Shown: positions 47,602 through 57,684 of the stretch, piece after piece | How positions within the stretch are numbered: the first letter of the stretch is position 1 | How the letters are laid out: every line of letters starts with the position of its first letter | From: Microbacterium arabinogalactanolyticum | GTDB lineage: Bacteria > Actinomycetota > Actinomycetes > Actinomycetales > Microbacteriaceae | Direction of reading: 5' to 3' | Length of the DNA: 64,000 bases | NCBI RefSeq assembly: GCF_030268005.1 | Contig: NZ_BRZC01000004.1 | Coordinates: forward strand, 1 to 64,000 | Translations under genes and position numbers: made by a program | The notes under the pieces: model-generated | The model's input: only the letters and a program-made list of their open reading frames with translations | What the model was told of the DNA's origin: nothing | Database searches by the model: none

Positions 47602-47624
47602 GCGGGCAGGGCGCCGTCGCGCCC
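47593..47624 (+). promoter_or_regulatory. Competing hairpins between leader peptide and thrS (candidate attenuator)
   Basis: GGCGCC at 47593-47598 can pair with GGCGCC at 47610-47615. Alternatively GGGCGC at 47609-47614 pairs with GCGCCC at 47619-47624 (6 bp, CGTC loop). The two structures share 47610-47614 and exclude each other. There is no clear T tract, so control may be at translation or Rho-dependent rather than intrinsic termination. Confidence 0.45.
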
Positions 47625-47668
47625 GAAGCTGAGTCGTCTCATTCCATTCGTCCATCAGGAGAATCCCC

Positions 47669-49681
47669 GTGTCAGACATCGCCCAGCCCAGCGCCGAGGG
47701 GCGCGACGGCTTCGCACTCTTCACCGATCGATCCGTCATCGCCATGCGCGTGAACGGCGTCCTCAAGGATCTCGCCGCGACCGTCACCGAGAACGACGTC
47801 GTCGAGCCGGTCACCATCGACAGCCCCGCCGGCCTCGACATCCTGCGCCACTCCACCGCGCACGTGCTCGCACAGGCCGTGCAGCGCATCCGTCCTGCCG
47901 CGAACCTGGGCATCGGCCCGTTCATCACCGACGGCTTCTACTACGATTTCGGCGTCGACGAGCCCTTCACGCCCGAGGATCTCAAGGCCATCTCGAAGGA
48001 GATGCAGCGCATCGTCCGCGACGGCCAGCGCTTCACCCGCCGCGTCGTCACCGAGGACGAGGCGCGCGCCGAGCTCGCGAACGAGCCCTTCAAGCTCGAA
48101 CTGATCGACCTGGCCGGCGGCCCCGGTTCCGGTGCGGACGCCGCCGACGGGGCATCCGTCGAGGTCGGAGCCGGCGAGCTGACCATCTACGACAACGTCA
48201 CCAACGACGGCGAGGTGGCCTGGAAGGACCTCTGCCGCGGTCCGCACGTGCCCAGCACCCGCATGCTCGGCAACGGCTGGGACCTCACCCGGGTCGCCGC
48301 AGCCTACTGGCGGGGCAGCGAGAAGAACCCGCAGCTGCAGCGCATCTACGGCACCGCGTGGCCCAGCAAGGAAGAGCTGCGCGCGTACCAGGAGCGCCTC
48401 GCCGAGGCCGAGCGCCGCGACCACCGCAAGCTCGGCGTCGAGATGGACCTGTTCTCGTTCCCCGACGAGATCGGCTCCGGACTGGCGGTCTTCCACCCCA
48501 AGGGCGGAATCATCCGCTACGAGATCGAGGAGAACCTGCGTCGTCATCTGCTGCGCAACGGCTACGACGTGGTGAACAGCCCCCACATCACCAAGAAGGA
48601 TCTGTTCATGACCTCGGGTCATCTGCAGACCTACGCCGACGGCATGTTCCCGCCGATGCACCTCGACGAGGTCGTCGACGACGAGGGCAACGTCACCCGT
48701 CAGGGCCAGGACTACTACCTGAAGCCCATGAACTGCCCGTTCCACAACCTGATCTACCGGGCCCGCGGACGCAGCTACCGCGAGCTGCCGCTGCGCCTGG
48801 CGGAGTTCGGCACCGTGTACCGGTACGAGAAGAGCGGCACGCTCTCGGGCCTCACCCGTGTGCGCGGTCTGACCCAGGACGACGCGCACATCTACGTCGC
48901 CCAGGATCAGGTGCGCGAGGAGCTGACCACCAACCTCAACCTGGTGCTCGAACTGCTGCGCGACTACGGGCTGAACGACTTCTACCTGGAGCTATCGACC
49001 AACGAGGAGGGCAACCCGAAGTTCCTCGGCGAGCCCGAGCAGTGGACCACCGCGATCGACACGCTGCGCGAGGTCGCCCTGGAATCCGGCCTGGAACTGG
49101 TCGCAGACCCGGGCGGCGCAGCCTTCTACGGCCCGAAGATCTCGGTGCAGGCGCGGGACGCCATCGGCCGCACCTGGCAGATGTCGACCATCCAGCTGGA
49201 CTTCAACCAGCCGGAGCGCTTCGAGCTGGAGTACACCGGACCCGACGGCCAGAAGCACCGCCCGGTGATGATCCACCGTGCGCTTCTCGGATCGGTGGAG
49301 CGGTTCTTCGCCATCCTGCTCGAGCACTACGCGGGCGACTTCCCGCTGTGGCTCGCACCGATGCAGGTCGTGGGCGTGCCGGTCGCCGACGCCTTCGGTG
49401 ACTACCTGGACGAGGTCGTGGGACGGCTCAAGGCCGAAGGCGTGCGCGCCGAGGTCGACCACTCCGACGATCGGATGCAGAAGAAGATCCGCAACCACAC
49501 CACGGCCAAGGTGCCCGTCATCCTCATCGCCGGTGAGCAGGACCGCACCGCCGGCACCGTCTCGTTCCGCTTCCGCGACGGCTCGCAGGAGAACGGCGTG
49601 CCGATCGCGGATGCCGTCGCCCGCATCCGCGGAGCGATCGCGTCGCATGCGCGGGTGATGACCTCCGAGGATCTCGCGTGA
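47669..49681 (+). CDS. thrS: Threonine-tRNA ligase
   Basis: This 670-residue class II synthetase charges tRNA-Thr. It has an N-terminal TGS domain (~residues 10-70) and the editing-domain motif [11 protein letters not shown]. The catalytic core motifs include [38 protein letters not shown] as separate stretches, and [14 protein letters not shown]. The anticodon-binding C-terminus ends in [11 protein letters not shown]. The GTG start has AGGAGA 6 nt upstream. It overlaps the HIT gene by 4 nt and is preceded by a threonine-rich leader peptide. Confidence 0.96.
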   Translation: MSDIAQPSAEGRDGFALFTDRSVIAMRVNGVLKDLAATVTENDVVEPVTIDSPAGLDILRHSTAHVLAQAVQRIRPAANLGIGPFITDGFYYDFGVDEPFTPEDLKAISKEMQRIVRDGQRFTRRVVTEDEARAELANEPFKLELIDLAGGPGSGADAADGASVEVGAGELTIYDNVTNDGEVAWKDLCRGPHVPSTRMLGNGWDLTRVAAAYWRGSEKNPQLQRIYGTAWPSKEELRAYQERLAEAERRDHRKLGVEMDLFSFPDEIGSGLAVFHPKGGIIRYEIEENLRRHLLRNGYDVVNSPHITKKDLFMTSGHLQTYADGMFPPMHLDEVVDDEGNVTRQGQDYYLKPMNCPFHNLIYRARGRSYRELPLRLAEFGTVYRYEKSGTLSGLTRVRGLTQDDAHIYVAQDQVREELTTNLNLVLELLRDYGLNDFYLELSTNEEGNPKFLGEPEQWTTAIDTLREVALESGLELVADPGGAAFYGPKISVQARDAIGRTWQMSTIQLDFNQPERFELEYTGPDGQKHRPVMIHRALLGSVERFFAILLEHYAGDFPLWLAPMQVVGVPVADAFGDYLDEVVGRLKAEGVRAEVDHSDDRMQKKIRNHTTAKVPVILIAGEQDRTAGTVSFRFRDGSQENGVPIADAVARIRGAIASHARVMTSEDLA

Positions 49682-50238
49682 CCTCCACGCCCGAGCACGA
49701 GGTGGCCGTCGAGGACGGCGGCCACCTCGCCGGTGTGCCGGACGAGTTCCAGCGGCTGTGGACTCCGCACCGCATGGCCTACATCCAGGCGGGCCCCGAG
49801 GTGCTGCGCGAGGACTGCCCGTTCTGCGAGGCGCCCAAGCATCCGGATCCCGAGCGGCTCATCGTGGCCCGCGGCGAGACGGCCTACGTGCTGCTCAACC
49901 TGTTCCCGTACAACTCCGGGCACCTGCTGGTCTGTCCCTACCGCCACATCGCGACCTACGACCAGGCGACGCCGGAAGAGGTCGCGGAGATCGGCGCGCT
50001 GACGCAGACCGGCATGCGCGTGCTGCGAGAGGTGTCGAACTGCGACGGCTTCAACCTGGGAATGAACCAGGGCGCCGTCGCCGGCGCGGGAGTGGACGCG
50101 CACCTGCACCAGCACATCGTTCCGCGGTGGACGTCGGACGCGAACTTCTTCCCGATCATCGCGAAGACGAAGGCGCTGCCGCAGCTGCTCGGCGAGGTCC
50201 GCGAAGCGGTCGCGCGCGCCTGGCCTGTGGACAACTGA
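49678..50238 (+). CDS. HIT family hydrolase/phosphorylase
   Basis: The 186-residue protein has the histidine triad [12 protein letters not shown] near residue 140, an N-terminal CPFCEAPKH zinc-like motif, and [19 protein letters not shown]. It resembles actinobacterial Ap4A phosphorylase (Rv2613c-type), which also follows thrS. It probably acts on dinucleoside polyphosphates, side products of aminoacyl-tRNA synthetases. Confidence 0.88.
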   Translation: MTSTPEHEVAVEDGGHLAGVPDEFQRLWTPHRMAYIQAGPEVLREDCPFCEAPKHPDPERLIVARGETAYVLLNLFPYNSGHLLVCPYRHIATYDQATPEEVAEIGALTQTGMRVLREVSNCDGFNLGMNQGAVAGAGVDAHLHQHIVPRWTSDANFFPIIAKTKALPQLLGEVREAVARAWPVDN

Positions 50239-50291
50239 TTTTCGGAACGCCGCCTCTGCGAGACTGAACGCACAGTTTCTCAGGGGGGAAG

Positions 50292-50909
50292 ATGAACGGT
50301 GCGGTTCGCAGTTCTAGGCCTGTTTCGCGAGTGGCGGCAGTCGTCGCCTGCAGCGCGGTTGCTCTCTTCGTCATGACGGGCTGCTCGCAGGCGACGAGCC
50401 CGGAGTCGAAGCCGTTACTGAAGGCCACGCCTTCGACGTCCGCCTCACCAGTGCCCGAGCGCACGGCCGGGGTCGACGCCGGTGACCCGCAGATGGCGGA
50501 TGCCTTCGCCGAGCGCGACGCGTTCTTCGCGGAGCAGGGCTTCACGGGAAACGGACCGCTCAGGGCCACGACCGAGGCCCAGCGGGCACTGGTGCAGGCG
50601 CAGAAGGAGTGGACCGAGGCCAAAGGCGGAGTCTGGGATGATCGGAGCGAGACGATTCTGCTGGCTCTGGGGTCGGACACCTGCGAGACCGGCATCCTGA
50701 ATCAGCACAGAGTCGACGGAACCACGTTGAAGAAGCTGATCGTCTCATCTCCATTGACGGCTCAGTTGATCCCGAAGGACACCCCGGCGGACCAGGCCGC
50801 GCTGTATGAGCGCAACATCGCCTCGATGTCGGTGTTCAGCGCCTCGTACCTCTGTCCTGCGGACAAGGACGCCTGGGAGGCCGCCTTCCGGACGGCCTAC
50901 CCGGGCTGA
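50292..50909 (+). CDS. Predicted lipoprotein of unknown function
   Basis: The 205-residue protein has a lipoprotein signal peptide (hydrophobic residues ~14-28) with lipobox VMTGC, then a Ser/Pro/Thr-rich spacer (~residues 32-55). The secreted domain is probably helical and contains two cysteines (SDTCETG and SYLCPADK) that may form a disulfide. I recognise no family. The ATG follows a strong GGGGGGAAG. Convergent with pdxY. Confidence 0.72.
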   Translation: MNGAVRSSRPVSRVAAVVACSAVALFVMTGCSQATSPESKPLLKATPSTSASPVPERTAGVDAGDPQMADAFAERDAFFAEQGFTGNGPLRATTEAQRALVQAQKEWTEAKGGVWDDRSETILLALGSDTCETGILNQHRVDGTTLKKLIVSSPLTAQLIPKDTPADQAALYERNIASMSVFSASYLCPADKDAWEAAFRTAYPG

Positions 50910-50915
50910 TTCCGG

Positions 50916-51767
50916 TCAGCGCACCTGGTACGCGGTGAACTGCAGGCGCGGGTTGGCGTACGCCTCCTGGGACTCGACGAGCTGCAGCTCGCGCTCGCCC
51001 GAGTCGAGCGTGTTCTGCAGCAGGTCGAAGACGCTCGACACGGTGCGCTCCAGTGCGACCTTCGCGTCGCCGGTCTCGACGTAGTGCGCGGTGAACAGCG
51101 CCGCCGTGACATCGCCCGAGCCGTTGGCCTTCATCGGCAGCTGGGGGGTCGCGACCAGCCAGGCGCCCTTCCCGTCCACCGCGAGCATCTCGATGGTGCC
51201 CTCCTCGCGGTCGGGCCGCTCGACCGAGGTCACCAGCACGACGGAGGGGCCCATCGCCATCGCGGCGTCCACGGACGCCAGCGTGGACTCCAGGTCGCCC
51301 GGCTCGGTGCGGGTCAGATAGCCCAGTTCGAACTGGTTGGGCGTGATGATGTCGGCGACCGGCACCACCTTGTCGCGCAGAAGCTCCGGAATGGCCGGGG
51401 CGACGAAGCATCCGGACTTCGCGTTGCCCATCACCGGGTCGCAGGCGTAGACGGCATCCGGATTCGCCGCCTTGACCTTGGCGACCGCTTCGATGATGAC
51501 GTCGGCGATGCCCTCACCACCCTGGTAGCCGCTGAGAACGGCGTCGATCCGCGGCAGCACGCCGCGCTCCTCGATGCCGGTGATGACCTCGCGCACGTCT
51601 TCGGGCGCGATCATCGGTCCGCGCCAGGCGCCGTAGCCGGTGTGGTTGGAGAAGTTGACCGTGTAGACCGGCAGCACCTCGACGCCGATGCGCTGCAGCG
51701 GGAAGACGGCGGCCGAGTTGCCGACGTGGCCGTGCGCGACGGCCGACTGGATCGAGAGGATCTTCAT
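50916..51767 (-). CDS. pdxY: Pyridoxal kinase
   Basis: The 283-residue ribokinase-fold enzyme phosphorylates pyridoxal in the salvage pathway. It reads [49 protein letters not shown] and the anion-hole motif [15 protein letters not shown] with the catalytic Asp. Its location beside pdxR and pdxST places salvage and de novo PLP synthesis together. Confidence 0.92.
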   Translation of the reverse strand: MKILSIQSAVAHGHVGNSAAVFPLQRIGVEVLPVYTVNFSNHTGYGAWRGPMIAPEDVREVITGIEERGVLPRIDAVLSGYQGGEGIADVIIEAVAKVKAANPDAVYACDPVMGNAKSGCFVAPAIPELLRDKVVPVADIITPNQFELGYLTRTEPGDLESTLASVDAAMAMGPSVVLVTSVERPDREEGTIEMLAVDGKGAWLVATPQLPMKANGSGDVTAALFTAHYVETGDAKVALERTVSSVFDLLQNTLDSGERELQLVESQEAYANPRLQFTAYQVR

Positions 51768-51798
51768 CCTGCCATCCTCTCACCCGCCGCGAGGCGCC

Positions 51799-53106
51799 TC
51801 AGCGCGCGGCGGCCTCGAGATCGTCGAGCAGCCGGGCGGTGTCCGCGGCGCTGAGATCGTGCACCGTCAGGCGCAGATGGTCGGATGCCGGGGATGCGTC
51901 GTCGATGCGGAACTCGTCGCCCGTGCGCACCAGCCAGCCGCGGCGCATCAGGCGCTCGGCCGCCGTCCGTGCGGGTACCGCGAGCCGCACCCAGAGGCTG
52001 AGCCCGTCAGAGGAGGCGGTCTCGATGCCGCGCTCGGCGAGGGCGGAGACGAACGCGCCGTTGCGCGCCGCATAATGCGCCGCGGCCTCCGCGATCCGCG
52101 CGCGCACACCGGCATCCGCCAGCTGCGCGTGCGCGAGGCGCTGCAGCAGGTGGCTGACCCAGGTCGTGCCGGGATTCAGACGCATCGCGAGCCGCTCGGC
52201 GGTCGTGGGATCGGTGGCGGCGAGCGCCAGGCACATGTCGGGGCCGAGGAACTTCGACACCGAGCGCAGCAGCGCATAGCGCCGGTGCTCCGGGCCGATC
52301 AGTGAGGCGTACGGGTGCGCGGACAGCATCGAGAAGTGGTCGTCCTCGATGATCAGCACGTACGGATGCGGGCGGAGCACCGCACGCAGCGCCTCGGCGC
52401 GGGCGGGGGAGAGGCTCACCCCGGTGGGGTTCTGCGCGCGCGGTGTGCTGATGATCGCGCGGACCCCCGCGTCCAGGGCCGCCTGCAGGCCCTCGACCGT
52501 CATCCCCTCCGCATCGACGGGTACCGGTACCGCCCGGTAGCCGCCGAGCCGGACGGTGTGGATGCTGGCCAGGAAGCAGGGATCCTCGAGCGCCACGGCG
52601 TCGTCGCGCATGAGCGCCTGAGCGAGCAGCCGCTCCACGGCGTCGACCGCGCCGCTGGTCACGGTGATGCGCAGGTCGTCGCGGGGGAGATCCGCCAGCA
52701 TCCACTCACGTGCCCACTGCTCGAGGCCGGGGTCGATGACCGGTTCGCCGTAGAGGACGGGCCGCCCGACGATGCCCGCGAGCGCGGCGGTCGGGTCGGG
52801 GATCAGCTGCGGATCGGGGTTTCCCGAGCCGATGTCCTGCAGCACCGTGTCGGCGGCGATGCCTTCCTGCGCCACGTGCGCGGCACCGGCGATGAGTGTT
52901 CCGCCGCGACCCTTCGAGATCACCAGGCCGGCCTGCGCGAGCTGACGGTAGGCGGCGACCGCGGTGTTGCGGTTGACGCCGAGGAGGCCGGCGAGCTCCC
53001 GTACCGGGGGGAGCGCGTCGCCCGGGCGCAGCATCCCGCGCTCGCGCAGCGCCCGCACGCTGTCGGCGATCTCCGCAGCGGTCGTCCCGGCGATATCCAT
53101 GCTCAC
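51799..53106 (-). CDS. pdxR: MocR-type (GntR/aminotransferase) regulator, PdxR-like
   Basis: The 435-residue fusion has an N-terminal GntR winged helix (PPVRELAGLLGVNRNTAVAAYRQLAQAGL, ~residues 33-61) and a fold-type I aminotransferase domain. The PLP-lysine segment is LRSVSKFLGPDMCLA. PdxR proteins sense PLP and activate pdxST. It is divergent from pdxS with direct repeats between them. The GTG at 53106 is 6 nt after a TAGAAT box, so a leaderless transcript is likely; ATG 53100 is an alternative. Confidence 0.88.
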   Translation of the reverse strand: MSMDIAGTTAAEIADSVRALRERGMLRPGDALPPVRELAGLLGVNRNTAVAAYRQLAQAGLVISKGRGGTLIAGAAHVAQEGIAADTVLQDIGSGNPDPQLIPDPTAALAGIVGRPVLYGEPVIDPGLEQWAREWMLADLPRDDLRITVTSGAVDAVERLLAQALMRDDAVALEDPCFLASIHTVRLGGYRAVPVPVDAEGMTVEGLQAALDAGVRAIISTPRAQNPTGVSLSPARAEALRAVLRPHPYVLIIEDDHFSMLSAHPYASLIGPEHRRYALLRSVSKFLGPDMCLALAATDPTTAERLAMRLNPGTTWVSHLLQRLAHAQLADAGVRARIAEAAAHYAARNGAFVSALAERGIETASSDGLSLWVRLAVPARTAAERLMRRGWLVRTGDEFRIDDASPASDHLRLTVHDLSAADTARLLDDLEAAAR

Positions 53107-53112
53107 ATGCCG

Positions 53113-53118
53113 ATTCTA
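53113..53118 (-). promoter_or_regulatory. -10 box of leaderless pdxR
   Basis: TAGAAT on the minus strand ends 6 nt before the pdxR GTG, inside the 76-bp divergent region with pdxS. Confidence 0.5.
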
Positions 53119-53125
53119 TGGTGCT

Positions 53126-53155
53126 ATCTTTTGACATAGGCCAAAGAATCTTTTG
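53126..53155 (+). promoter_or_regulatory. Direct repeats and -35 between pdxR and pdxS (candidate PdxR site)
   Basis: ATCTTTTG occurs at 53126-53133 and again at 53148-53155, 22 bp apart, about two helical turns on the same face. The first repeat overlaps a perfect TTGACA (53131-53136). MocR regulators usually bind direct repeats, so this is the likely PdxR target for pdxST activation and autoregulation. Confidence 0.5.
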
Positions 53156-53182
53156 TGCTGACCTTCTTCCCGAGGAGACACG

Positions 53183-54079
53183 ATGGCAGACCAGACCCCC
53201 ACCACCGGCTCGCAGCGCGTCAAGCGCGGACTCGCCGAGATGCTGAAGGGCGGCGTCATCATGGACGTCGTCACCGCCGACCAGGCCAAGATCGCCGAGG
53301 ATGCCGGCGCCGTCGCCGTCATGGCGCTCGAGCGGGTCCCCGCCGACATCCGCGCCCAGGGCGGCGTCTCGCGCATGAGCGACCCCGACATGATCGACAG
53401 CATCATCGACGCGGTCTCCATCCCGGTCATGGCGAAGGCCCGCATCGGCCACTTCGTCGAGGCGCAGGTGCTGCAGGAGCTCGGCGTCGACTACATCGAC
53501 GAGTCCGAGGTGCTCTCGCCGGCCGACTACGTCAACCACATCGACAAGTGGGGCTTCACGGTTCCCTTCGTCTGCGGTGCCACCAACCTGGGTGAGGCGC
53601 TGCGCCGCATCAACGAGGGCGCGGCGATGATCCGTTCCAAGGGCGAGGCCGGCACCGGCGACGTCTCCGAGGCCATGAAGCACATCCGCAAGATCCGCGG
53701 CGAGATCGCCGCCCTCGGCGCGCTCTCGAAGGACGAGCTGTACGTCGCGGCGAAGGAGCTCCAGGCGCCGTACGAGCTGGTCTCCGAGATCGCCGAGACC
53801 GGCAAGCTCCCGGTCGTCCTGTTCGTGGCGGGCGGCGTGGCGACCCCCGCGGATGCCGCGATGATGATGCAGCTGGGCGCCGACGGCGTGTTCGTGGGCT
53901 CGGGCATCTTCAAGTCCGGCGACCCCGTCGCTCGCGCGAAGGCCATCGTCAAGGCGACGACGTTCTACGATGACCCCAAGGTGATCGCAGAGGTCTCCCG
54001 TGGCCTCGGTGAGGCCATGGTGGGCATCAACGTCGCCGACCTGCCCGCGCCGCACCGTCTCGCCGAGCGGGGCTGGTGA
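53183..54079 (+). CDS. pdxS: Pyridoxal 5'-phosphate synthase lyase subunit
   Basis: The 298-residue TIM-barrel enzyme builds PLP from ribose 5-phosphate, glyceraldehyde 3-phosphate and ammonia. It shows [49 protein letters not shown] and [13 protein letters not shown], with the imine-forming lysines in [10 protein letters not shown] and [14 protein letters not shown] regions. Length is normal. The start follows GAGGAG. It overlaps pdxT by 4 nt. Confidence 0.96.
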   Translation: MADQTPTTGSQRVKRGLAEMLKGGVIMDVVTADQAKIAEDAGAVAVMALERVPADIRAQGGVSRMSDPDMIDSIIDAVSIPVMAKARIGHFVEAQVLQELGVDYIDESEVLSPADYVNHIDKWGFTVPFVCGATNLGEALRRINEGAAMIRSKGEAGTGDVSEAMKHIRKIRGEIAALGALSKDELYVAAKELQAPYELVSEIAETGKLPVVLFVAGGVATPADAAMMMQLGADGVFVGSGIFKSGDPVARAKAIVKATTFYDDPKVIAEVSRGLGEAMVGINVADLPAPHRLAERGW

Positions 54080-54669
54080 CCACGGCGCGCGTCGGCGTGC
54101 TCGCGCTGCAAGGCGATGTGCGTGAGCACGTCGCCCTGCTCGAGCACCTCGGTGCCGATGTCGTGCGCGTGCGCCGTCCCGAGGAGTTCGCCCAGGTCGA
54201 CGGCCTGGCTCTTCCCGGCGGCGAGTCGACGGTGATCGACAAGCTGTCCCGGCAGTTCGGTCTGGCGGAGCCGATCCGTGCGGCGATCCGCGACGGGATG
54301 CCGATGCTGGGCACCTGCGCGGGGCTGATCATGCTCTCGGACCGCCTCATCGACGCGATCGAGGGCCAGCAGACCTTCGGCGGGCTGGACGTGCTGACCA
54401 GGCGCAACGCCTTCGGCCGCCAGACGGAGTCCTTCGAGGCGGAGCTCGACATCCCCGTGCTCGGGAGCGATCCGGTGCACACGACGTTCATCCGCGGCCC
54501 CGTGGTGGAGGAGGTCGGCGCGGATGCCACCACCCTGGCGGCTCTGGAGGACGGACGCGTCGTGGCCGTCGAGCAGGGGAACCTGCTGGGCATCAGCTTC
54601 CATCCGGAGCTGAGCGGCGAGCCGCGGTTCCACCAGCGGTTCCTGGACCGGGTCGCCGCGCGCGGCTGA
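54076..54669 (+). CDS. pdxT: Pyridoxal 5'-phosphate synthase glutaminase subunit
   Basis: The 197-residue class I glutaminase supplies ammonia to PdxS. The start [14 protein letters not shown], the substrate motif [12 protein letters not shown], the nucleophile Cys in [10 protein letters not shown] and the catalytic FHPEL are all present. This intact triad contrasts with the GatD-like protein at 7.0 kb. The GTG start overlaps the pdxS stop. Confidence 0.95.
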   Translation: MTTARVGVLALQGDVREHVALLEHLGADVVRVRRPEEFAQVDGLALPGGESTVIDKLSRQFGLAEPIRAAIRDGMPMLGTCAGLIMLSDRLIDAIEGQQTFGGLDVLTRRNAFGRQTESFEAELDIPVLGSDPVHTTFIRGPVVEEVGADATTLAALEDGRVVAVEQGNLLGISFHPELSGEPRFHQRFLDRVAARG

Positions 54670-54683
54670 ACCGGCCCGGACGG

Positions 54684-54689
54684 TAGCGT
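54684..54689 (+). promoter_or_regulatory. -10 box of leaderless DUF402 gene
   Basis: TAGCGT ends 6 nt before the ATG at 54696, giving this gene its own probable leaderless promoter after pdxT. Confidence 0.5.
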
Positions 54690-54695
54690 GGCCGC

Positions 54696-55571
54696 ATGCG
54701 CCTTCCCCTCGGATCCACGGATGTCAGCGCCAGCGGCGGAACCGTCACCCTCGTCGGCAGGAGGGGAGAGGAGTGGGAGGCGCTGTGTGCACGGCGCATC
54801 CCGCTCGACGAGGCTGTCGGGCTGCTCGTCGATCAGCACGAGGGCGCTCATGCCGGCGACGAGTTCGCGGATGCCGTGCCCGCGGACTCCGCAGATGCAC
54901 CGCGCTTCACCGCCGGCGAACCCATCCTGTGGCGCTACGGACGGTACATCGAGACCGCGCGGGTGATCCGGGACGATGCACGCGGCCTGGTGGTCTGGAT
55001 CCCGTCCGGGTCCGCCCGGCTGGAATCGGTGCCGGCTGACGGCAGGGCCACCAGAGAGGTCCCGCTCGAGGAGCGGTTCAGCGTGCCATGGGAGATCCGC
55101 GAGTCGACCTGGCGGGGGCCCGGTGTCGTGCGCGTGGCGCCGAGCGGCCGCCCCTGGTCGGTGTGGTTCTTCCGGGCAGTGGATGGGACGCCCGAAGGCG
55201 CGTACGTGAACCTGGAGCTGCCTCACCTGCGCTCCGCGACCGGCGCCCCCGGCATCTTCTCGCGTGACCTCATCCTGGACCTCTGGATCGAAGCCGAGCA
55301 TCCGGGTGAGGAGGACGTGTGGCTGAAGGATTCCGACGAACTCGCCGCGGCCGTCGCGCAGGGGCGATTCACCGCTGCGCAGGCGGACGCCGTGCGGGCG
55401 ATCGCCGACCACGCGGCGGCGGAGTTCCTGATGCCGGGAGGATGGCCGCTGGACGAGGGCTGGGCGCACTGGACGCCGGATGCCGCGATGGACGAGCCGA
55501 TCGCCCTGCCCGAGAGCGCCGCCGTCGCAGAGGCGCGAGGGCGCACCGGCGGCGCCCGGCTGAACGGCTGA
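54696..55571 (+). CDS. DUF402 domain-containing protein
   Basis: The 291-residue protein has an unassigned N-terminal half and a C-terminal DUF402 domain (~residues 120-240; WSVWFFRAVDGTPEGAYVNLE, FSRDLILDLWIEAEHPGEEDVWLKD). DUF402 occurs in nucleoside phosphatases and in the FAU-1/RNase E-like group. The acidic DxxLD/E residues suggest metal binding. The exact reaction is unknown. Confidence 0.72.
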   Translation: MRLPLGSTDVSASGGTVTLVGRRGEEWEALCARRIPLDEAVGLLVDQHEGAHAGDEFADAVPADSADAPRFTAGEPILWRYGRYIETARVIRDDARGLVVWIPSGSARLESVPADGRATREVPLEERFSVPWEIRESTWRGPGVVRVAPSGRPWSVWFFRAVDGTPEGAYVNLELPHLRSATGAPGIFSRDLILDLWIEAEHPGEEDVWLKDSDELAAAVAQGRFTAAQADAVRAIADHAAAEFLMPGGWPLDEGWAHWTPDAAMDEPIALPESAAVAEARGRTGGARLNG

Positions 55572-55593
55572 CGGTGGAACGTCCCTGATTCGT

Positions 55594-55599
55594 TAGAAT
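55594..55599 (+). promoter_or_regulatory. -10 box of yebC
   Basis: TAGAAT lies 49 nt upstream of the yebC ATG. The expected start near 55606 gives a leader of ~43 nt with a GCGGAG ribosome binding site. Confidence 0.4.
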
Positions 55600-55648
55600 G
55601 GACGATGCCCTGGAGGCGACTCCGGGCACACGAGACGAGCGGAGATAT

Positions 55649-56410
55649 ATGTCCGGGCATTCCAAGTGGGCCACGACCAAGCACAAGAAGGCCGTCATCG
55701 ACGCGCGCCGTGCCAAGTCGTGGGCCAAGCTCATCAAGAACATCGAGGTCGCGGCCAAGCTCGGCGGCGCCGATCTCGACGGCAATCCGACGCTCTTCGA
55801 CGCCGTCCTCAAGGCCAAGAAGACCTCCGTCCCGAAGGACAACATCGACCGCGCCATCAAGCGCGGTGCGGGGATCGGCGGCGAGGCCGTCGAGTACACC
55901 TCGATCATGTACGAGGGCTACGGTCAGGGCGGTGTGGCTCTGATGATCGAGTGTCTGACCGACAACAAGAACCGCGCAGCCGCAGAGGTCCGCACGGCTC
56001 TCAGCCGCAACGGCGGCACGCTGGCCGACCCGGGGTCGGTCGCCTACAACTTCACCCGCAAGGGCGTCATCGTGGTCGGCTCCGAGGGCACCACCGAGGA
56101 CGACGTGATGATGGCCGCTCTCGAGGCCGGCGCCGAGGAGATCGAGGACCACGCCGAGGGCTTCCAGGTGATCACCGACGCCAGCGACCTGGTGCCGGTG
56201 CGCTCCGCACTGCAGGAGGCGGGCATCGACTACGAATCCGCCGACGTCGAGTTCGTCCCGAACCTCAAGGTGGAGATCGACGCCGACACCGCGCGCAAGA
56301 TCTTCCGCCTGATCGACGCGCTCGAGGACAGCGATGACGTGCAGAACGTCTACGCCAACTTCGACCTGACCGCCGAGGTGCAGGCCGAGCTCGAGAGCGA
56401 CGACGAGTAA
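55649..56410 (+). CDS. yebC: YebC/PmpR family protein
   Basis: The 253-residue protein begins [21 protein letters not shown] and has [45 protein letters not shown] and FTRKGVIVV, all diagnostic. The family includes DNA-binding regulators; some members aid translation of difficult motifs. It lies between pdxST and ruvCAB, the usual actinobacterial order. A terminator follows. Confidence 0.93.
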   Translation: MSGHSKWATTKHKKAVIDARRAKSWAKLIKNIEVAAKLGGADLDGNPTLFDAVLKAKKTSVPKDNIDRAIKRGAGIGGEAVEYTSIMYEGYGQGGVALMIECLTDNKNRAAAEVRTALSRNGGTLADPGSVAYNFTRKGVIVVGSEGTTEDDVMMAALEAGAEEIEDHAEGFQVITDASDLVPVRSALQEAGIDYESADVEFVPNLKVEIDADTARKIFRLIDALEDSDDVQNVYANFDLTAEVQAELESDDE

Positions 56411-56419
56411 GAGCTTCGC

Positions 56420-56453
56420 AACGGCCCCGGGCGCGCCTGCGTCCGGGGCCGTT
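56420..56453 (+). terminator. Terminator after yebC
   Basis: AACGGCCCCGG pairs with CCGGGGCCGTT over 11 bp around a 12-nt loop, ending in GTTCTG. It separates yebC from the leaderless ruvC promoter. Confidence 0.7.
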
Positions 56454-56462
56454 CTGCGCCCG

Positions 56463-56468
56463 TAGCCT
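56463..56468 (+). promoter_or_regulatory. -10 box of leaderless ruvC
   Basis: TAGCCT ends 6 nt before the ruvC GTG at 56475, just after the yebC terminator. Confidence 0.55.
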
Positions 56469-56474
56469 GGGGGA

Positions 56475-57074
56475 GTGACCTCTCTGCGCGTGCTGGGCAT
56501 CGACCCCGGCCTCACCCGGTGCGGCGTCGGCATCGTCGACGTCGACCGGACGCGGCGCGCGACACTGGTGCACGTGGGAGTGGTGCGGACACCGCTGGAC
56601 GCGGAGCTCCCGGTGCGCCTGGCGGCGGTCGCCGCCGGCATCCGCGCGGTCATCGAGGATCACCACCCTGACGCCGTCGCCGTGGAGCGCGTGTTCGCGC
56701 AGCACAACGTGCAGACCGTGATGGGCACCGCCCAGGCATCCGGCGTGGCACTGCTCATCGCAGCCGAGGCAGGACTGCCCGCCGCGACGCATACGCCCAG
56801 CGAGGTGAAGGCCGCCGTGACCGGCTACGGATCCGCGGACAAGAAGCAGGTGCAGTCGATGATCGCCCGGATCCTGCGGCTCGACGCGCCGCCGCAGCCT
56901 GCGGATGCTGCGGACGCCCTGGCCATCGCGCTCTGCCACGCCTGGCGCGGCGGATCCTCCGCGCCCTCGGCGTCCGGCTCGCTGACGCCGGCGCAGCGCG
57001 CGTGGGCGGAAGCCGAGCGCGGCGCCCGGGGCGCGACTCGTGTCGCTCGAACGAATGTACGATCGGCCCGATAG
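56475..57074 (+). CDS. ruvC: Holliday junction endonuclease RuvC
   Basis: The 199-residue resolvase has catalytic acidic residues in [23 protein letters not shown] (Glu) and the C-terminal [14 protein letters not shown]. It cleaves four-way junctions with RuvAB. The last ~30 residues are an Ala/Ser/Arg-rich tail. The GTG has no ribosome binding site but follows TAGCCT by 6 nt. Confidence 0.95.
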   Translation: MTSLRVLGIDPGLTRCGVGIVDVDRTRRATLVHVGVVRTPLDAELPVRLAAVAAGIRAVIEDHHPDAVAVERVFAQHNVQTVMGTAQASGVALLIAAEAGLPAATHTPSEVKAAVTGYGSADKKQVQSMIARILRLDAPPQPADAADALAIALCHAWRGGSSAPSASGSLTPAQRAWAEAERGARGATRVARTNVRSAR

Positions 57075-57077
57075 GCT
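57072..57077 (+). promoter_or_regulatory. -10 box of leaderless ruvA
   Basis: TAGGCT ends 6 nt before the ruvA ATG and overlaps the ruvC stop region, so ruvAB can be transcribed separately from ruvC. Confidence 0.5.
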
Positions 57078-57083
57078 GGCTGC

Positions 57084-57684
57084 ATGATCTCCTCGCTGCG
57101 CGGCACGGTGCTGCACACGGCCTCCGACCACGTCATCATCGAGACCGGCGGGGTCGGCTTCTCGGTCTTCGTGCCCGCCGACGTCGCGCACACGGCCACG
57201 ATCGGCGAGCAGCTCCGGCTGCACACCAGCCTGATCGTGCGCGAGGATGCTCTGACCCTGTACGGCTTCGGCGACCGCGACGAACTGGAGATCTTCGGCC
57301 TGCTGCTGAGCGTGACCGGTGTGGGCCCGAAGTCCGCGCTCGGTGTGCTCTCGCACCTCACGGTCGATCAGATCGCCGAGGCTGTCACGGCGGAGGACGA
57401 CGCCCCGTTCCGACGCGTCTCGGGCATCGGCCCGAAGACGGCGAAGCTCATCGTGGTGCAGCTGGCGGGCAAGGTGCAGGCGCGCGTCGCCAGTGCGCCG
57501 TCGGCGGCCGCGAGCACGGCGGTCGTCGACCAGGTGGCTGCGGCACTCGTCGGGCTCGGCTGGTCGGAGAAGGTCGCAGCCGAGGCGGCGGTCGAGTCCG
57601 CCGAGGAGGCGACGGATGCCGAGCGGCAGTCCGTTCCCGCGCTGCTGCGGCGCACGCTCGCCGCCATGGGGCCGGGAGCGAAGC

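Noticed and set aside
47521-47668. A T-box riboswitch upstream of thrS
   Set aside because: No T-box sequence, specifier-loop stem or antiterminator core is visible in the 147-nt leader, which is also too short.
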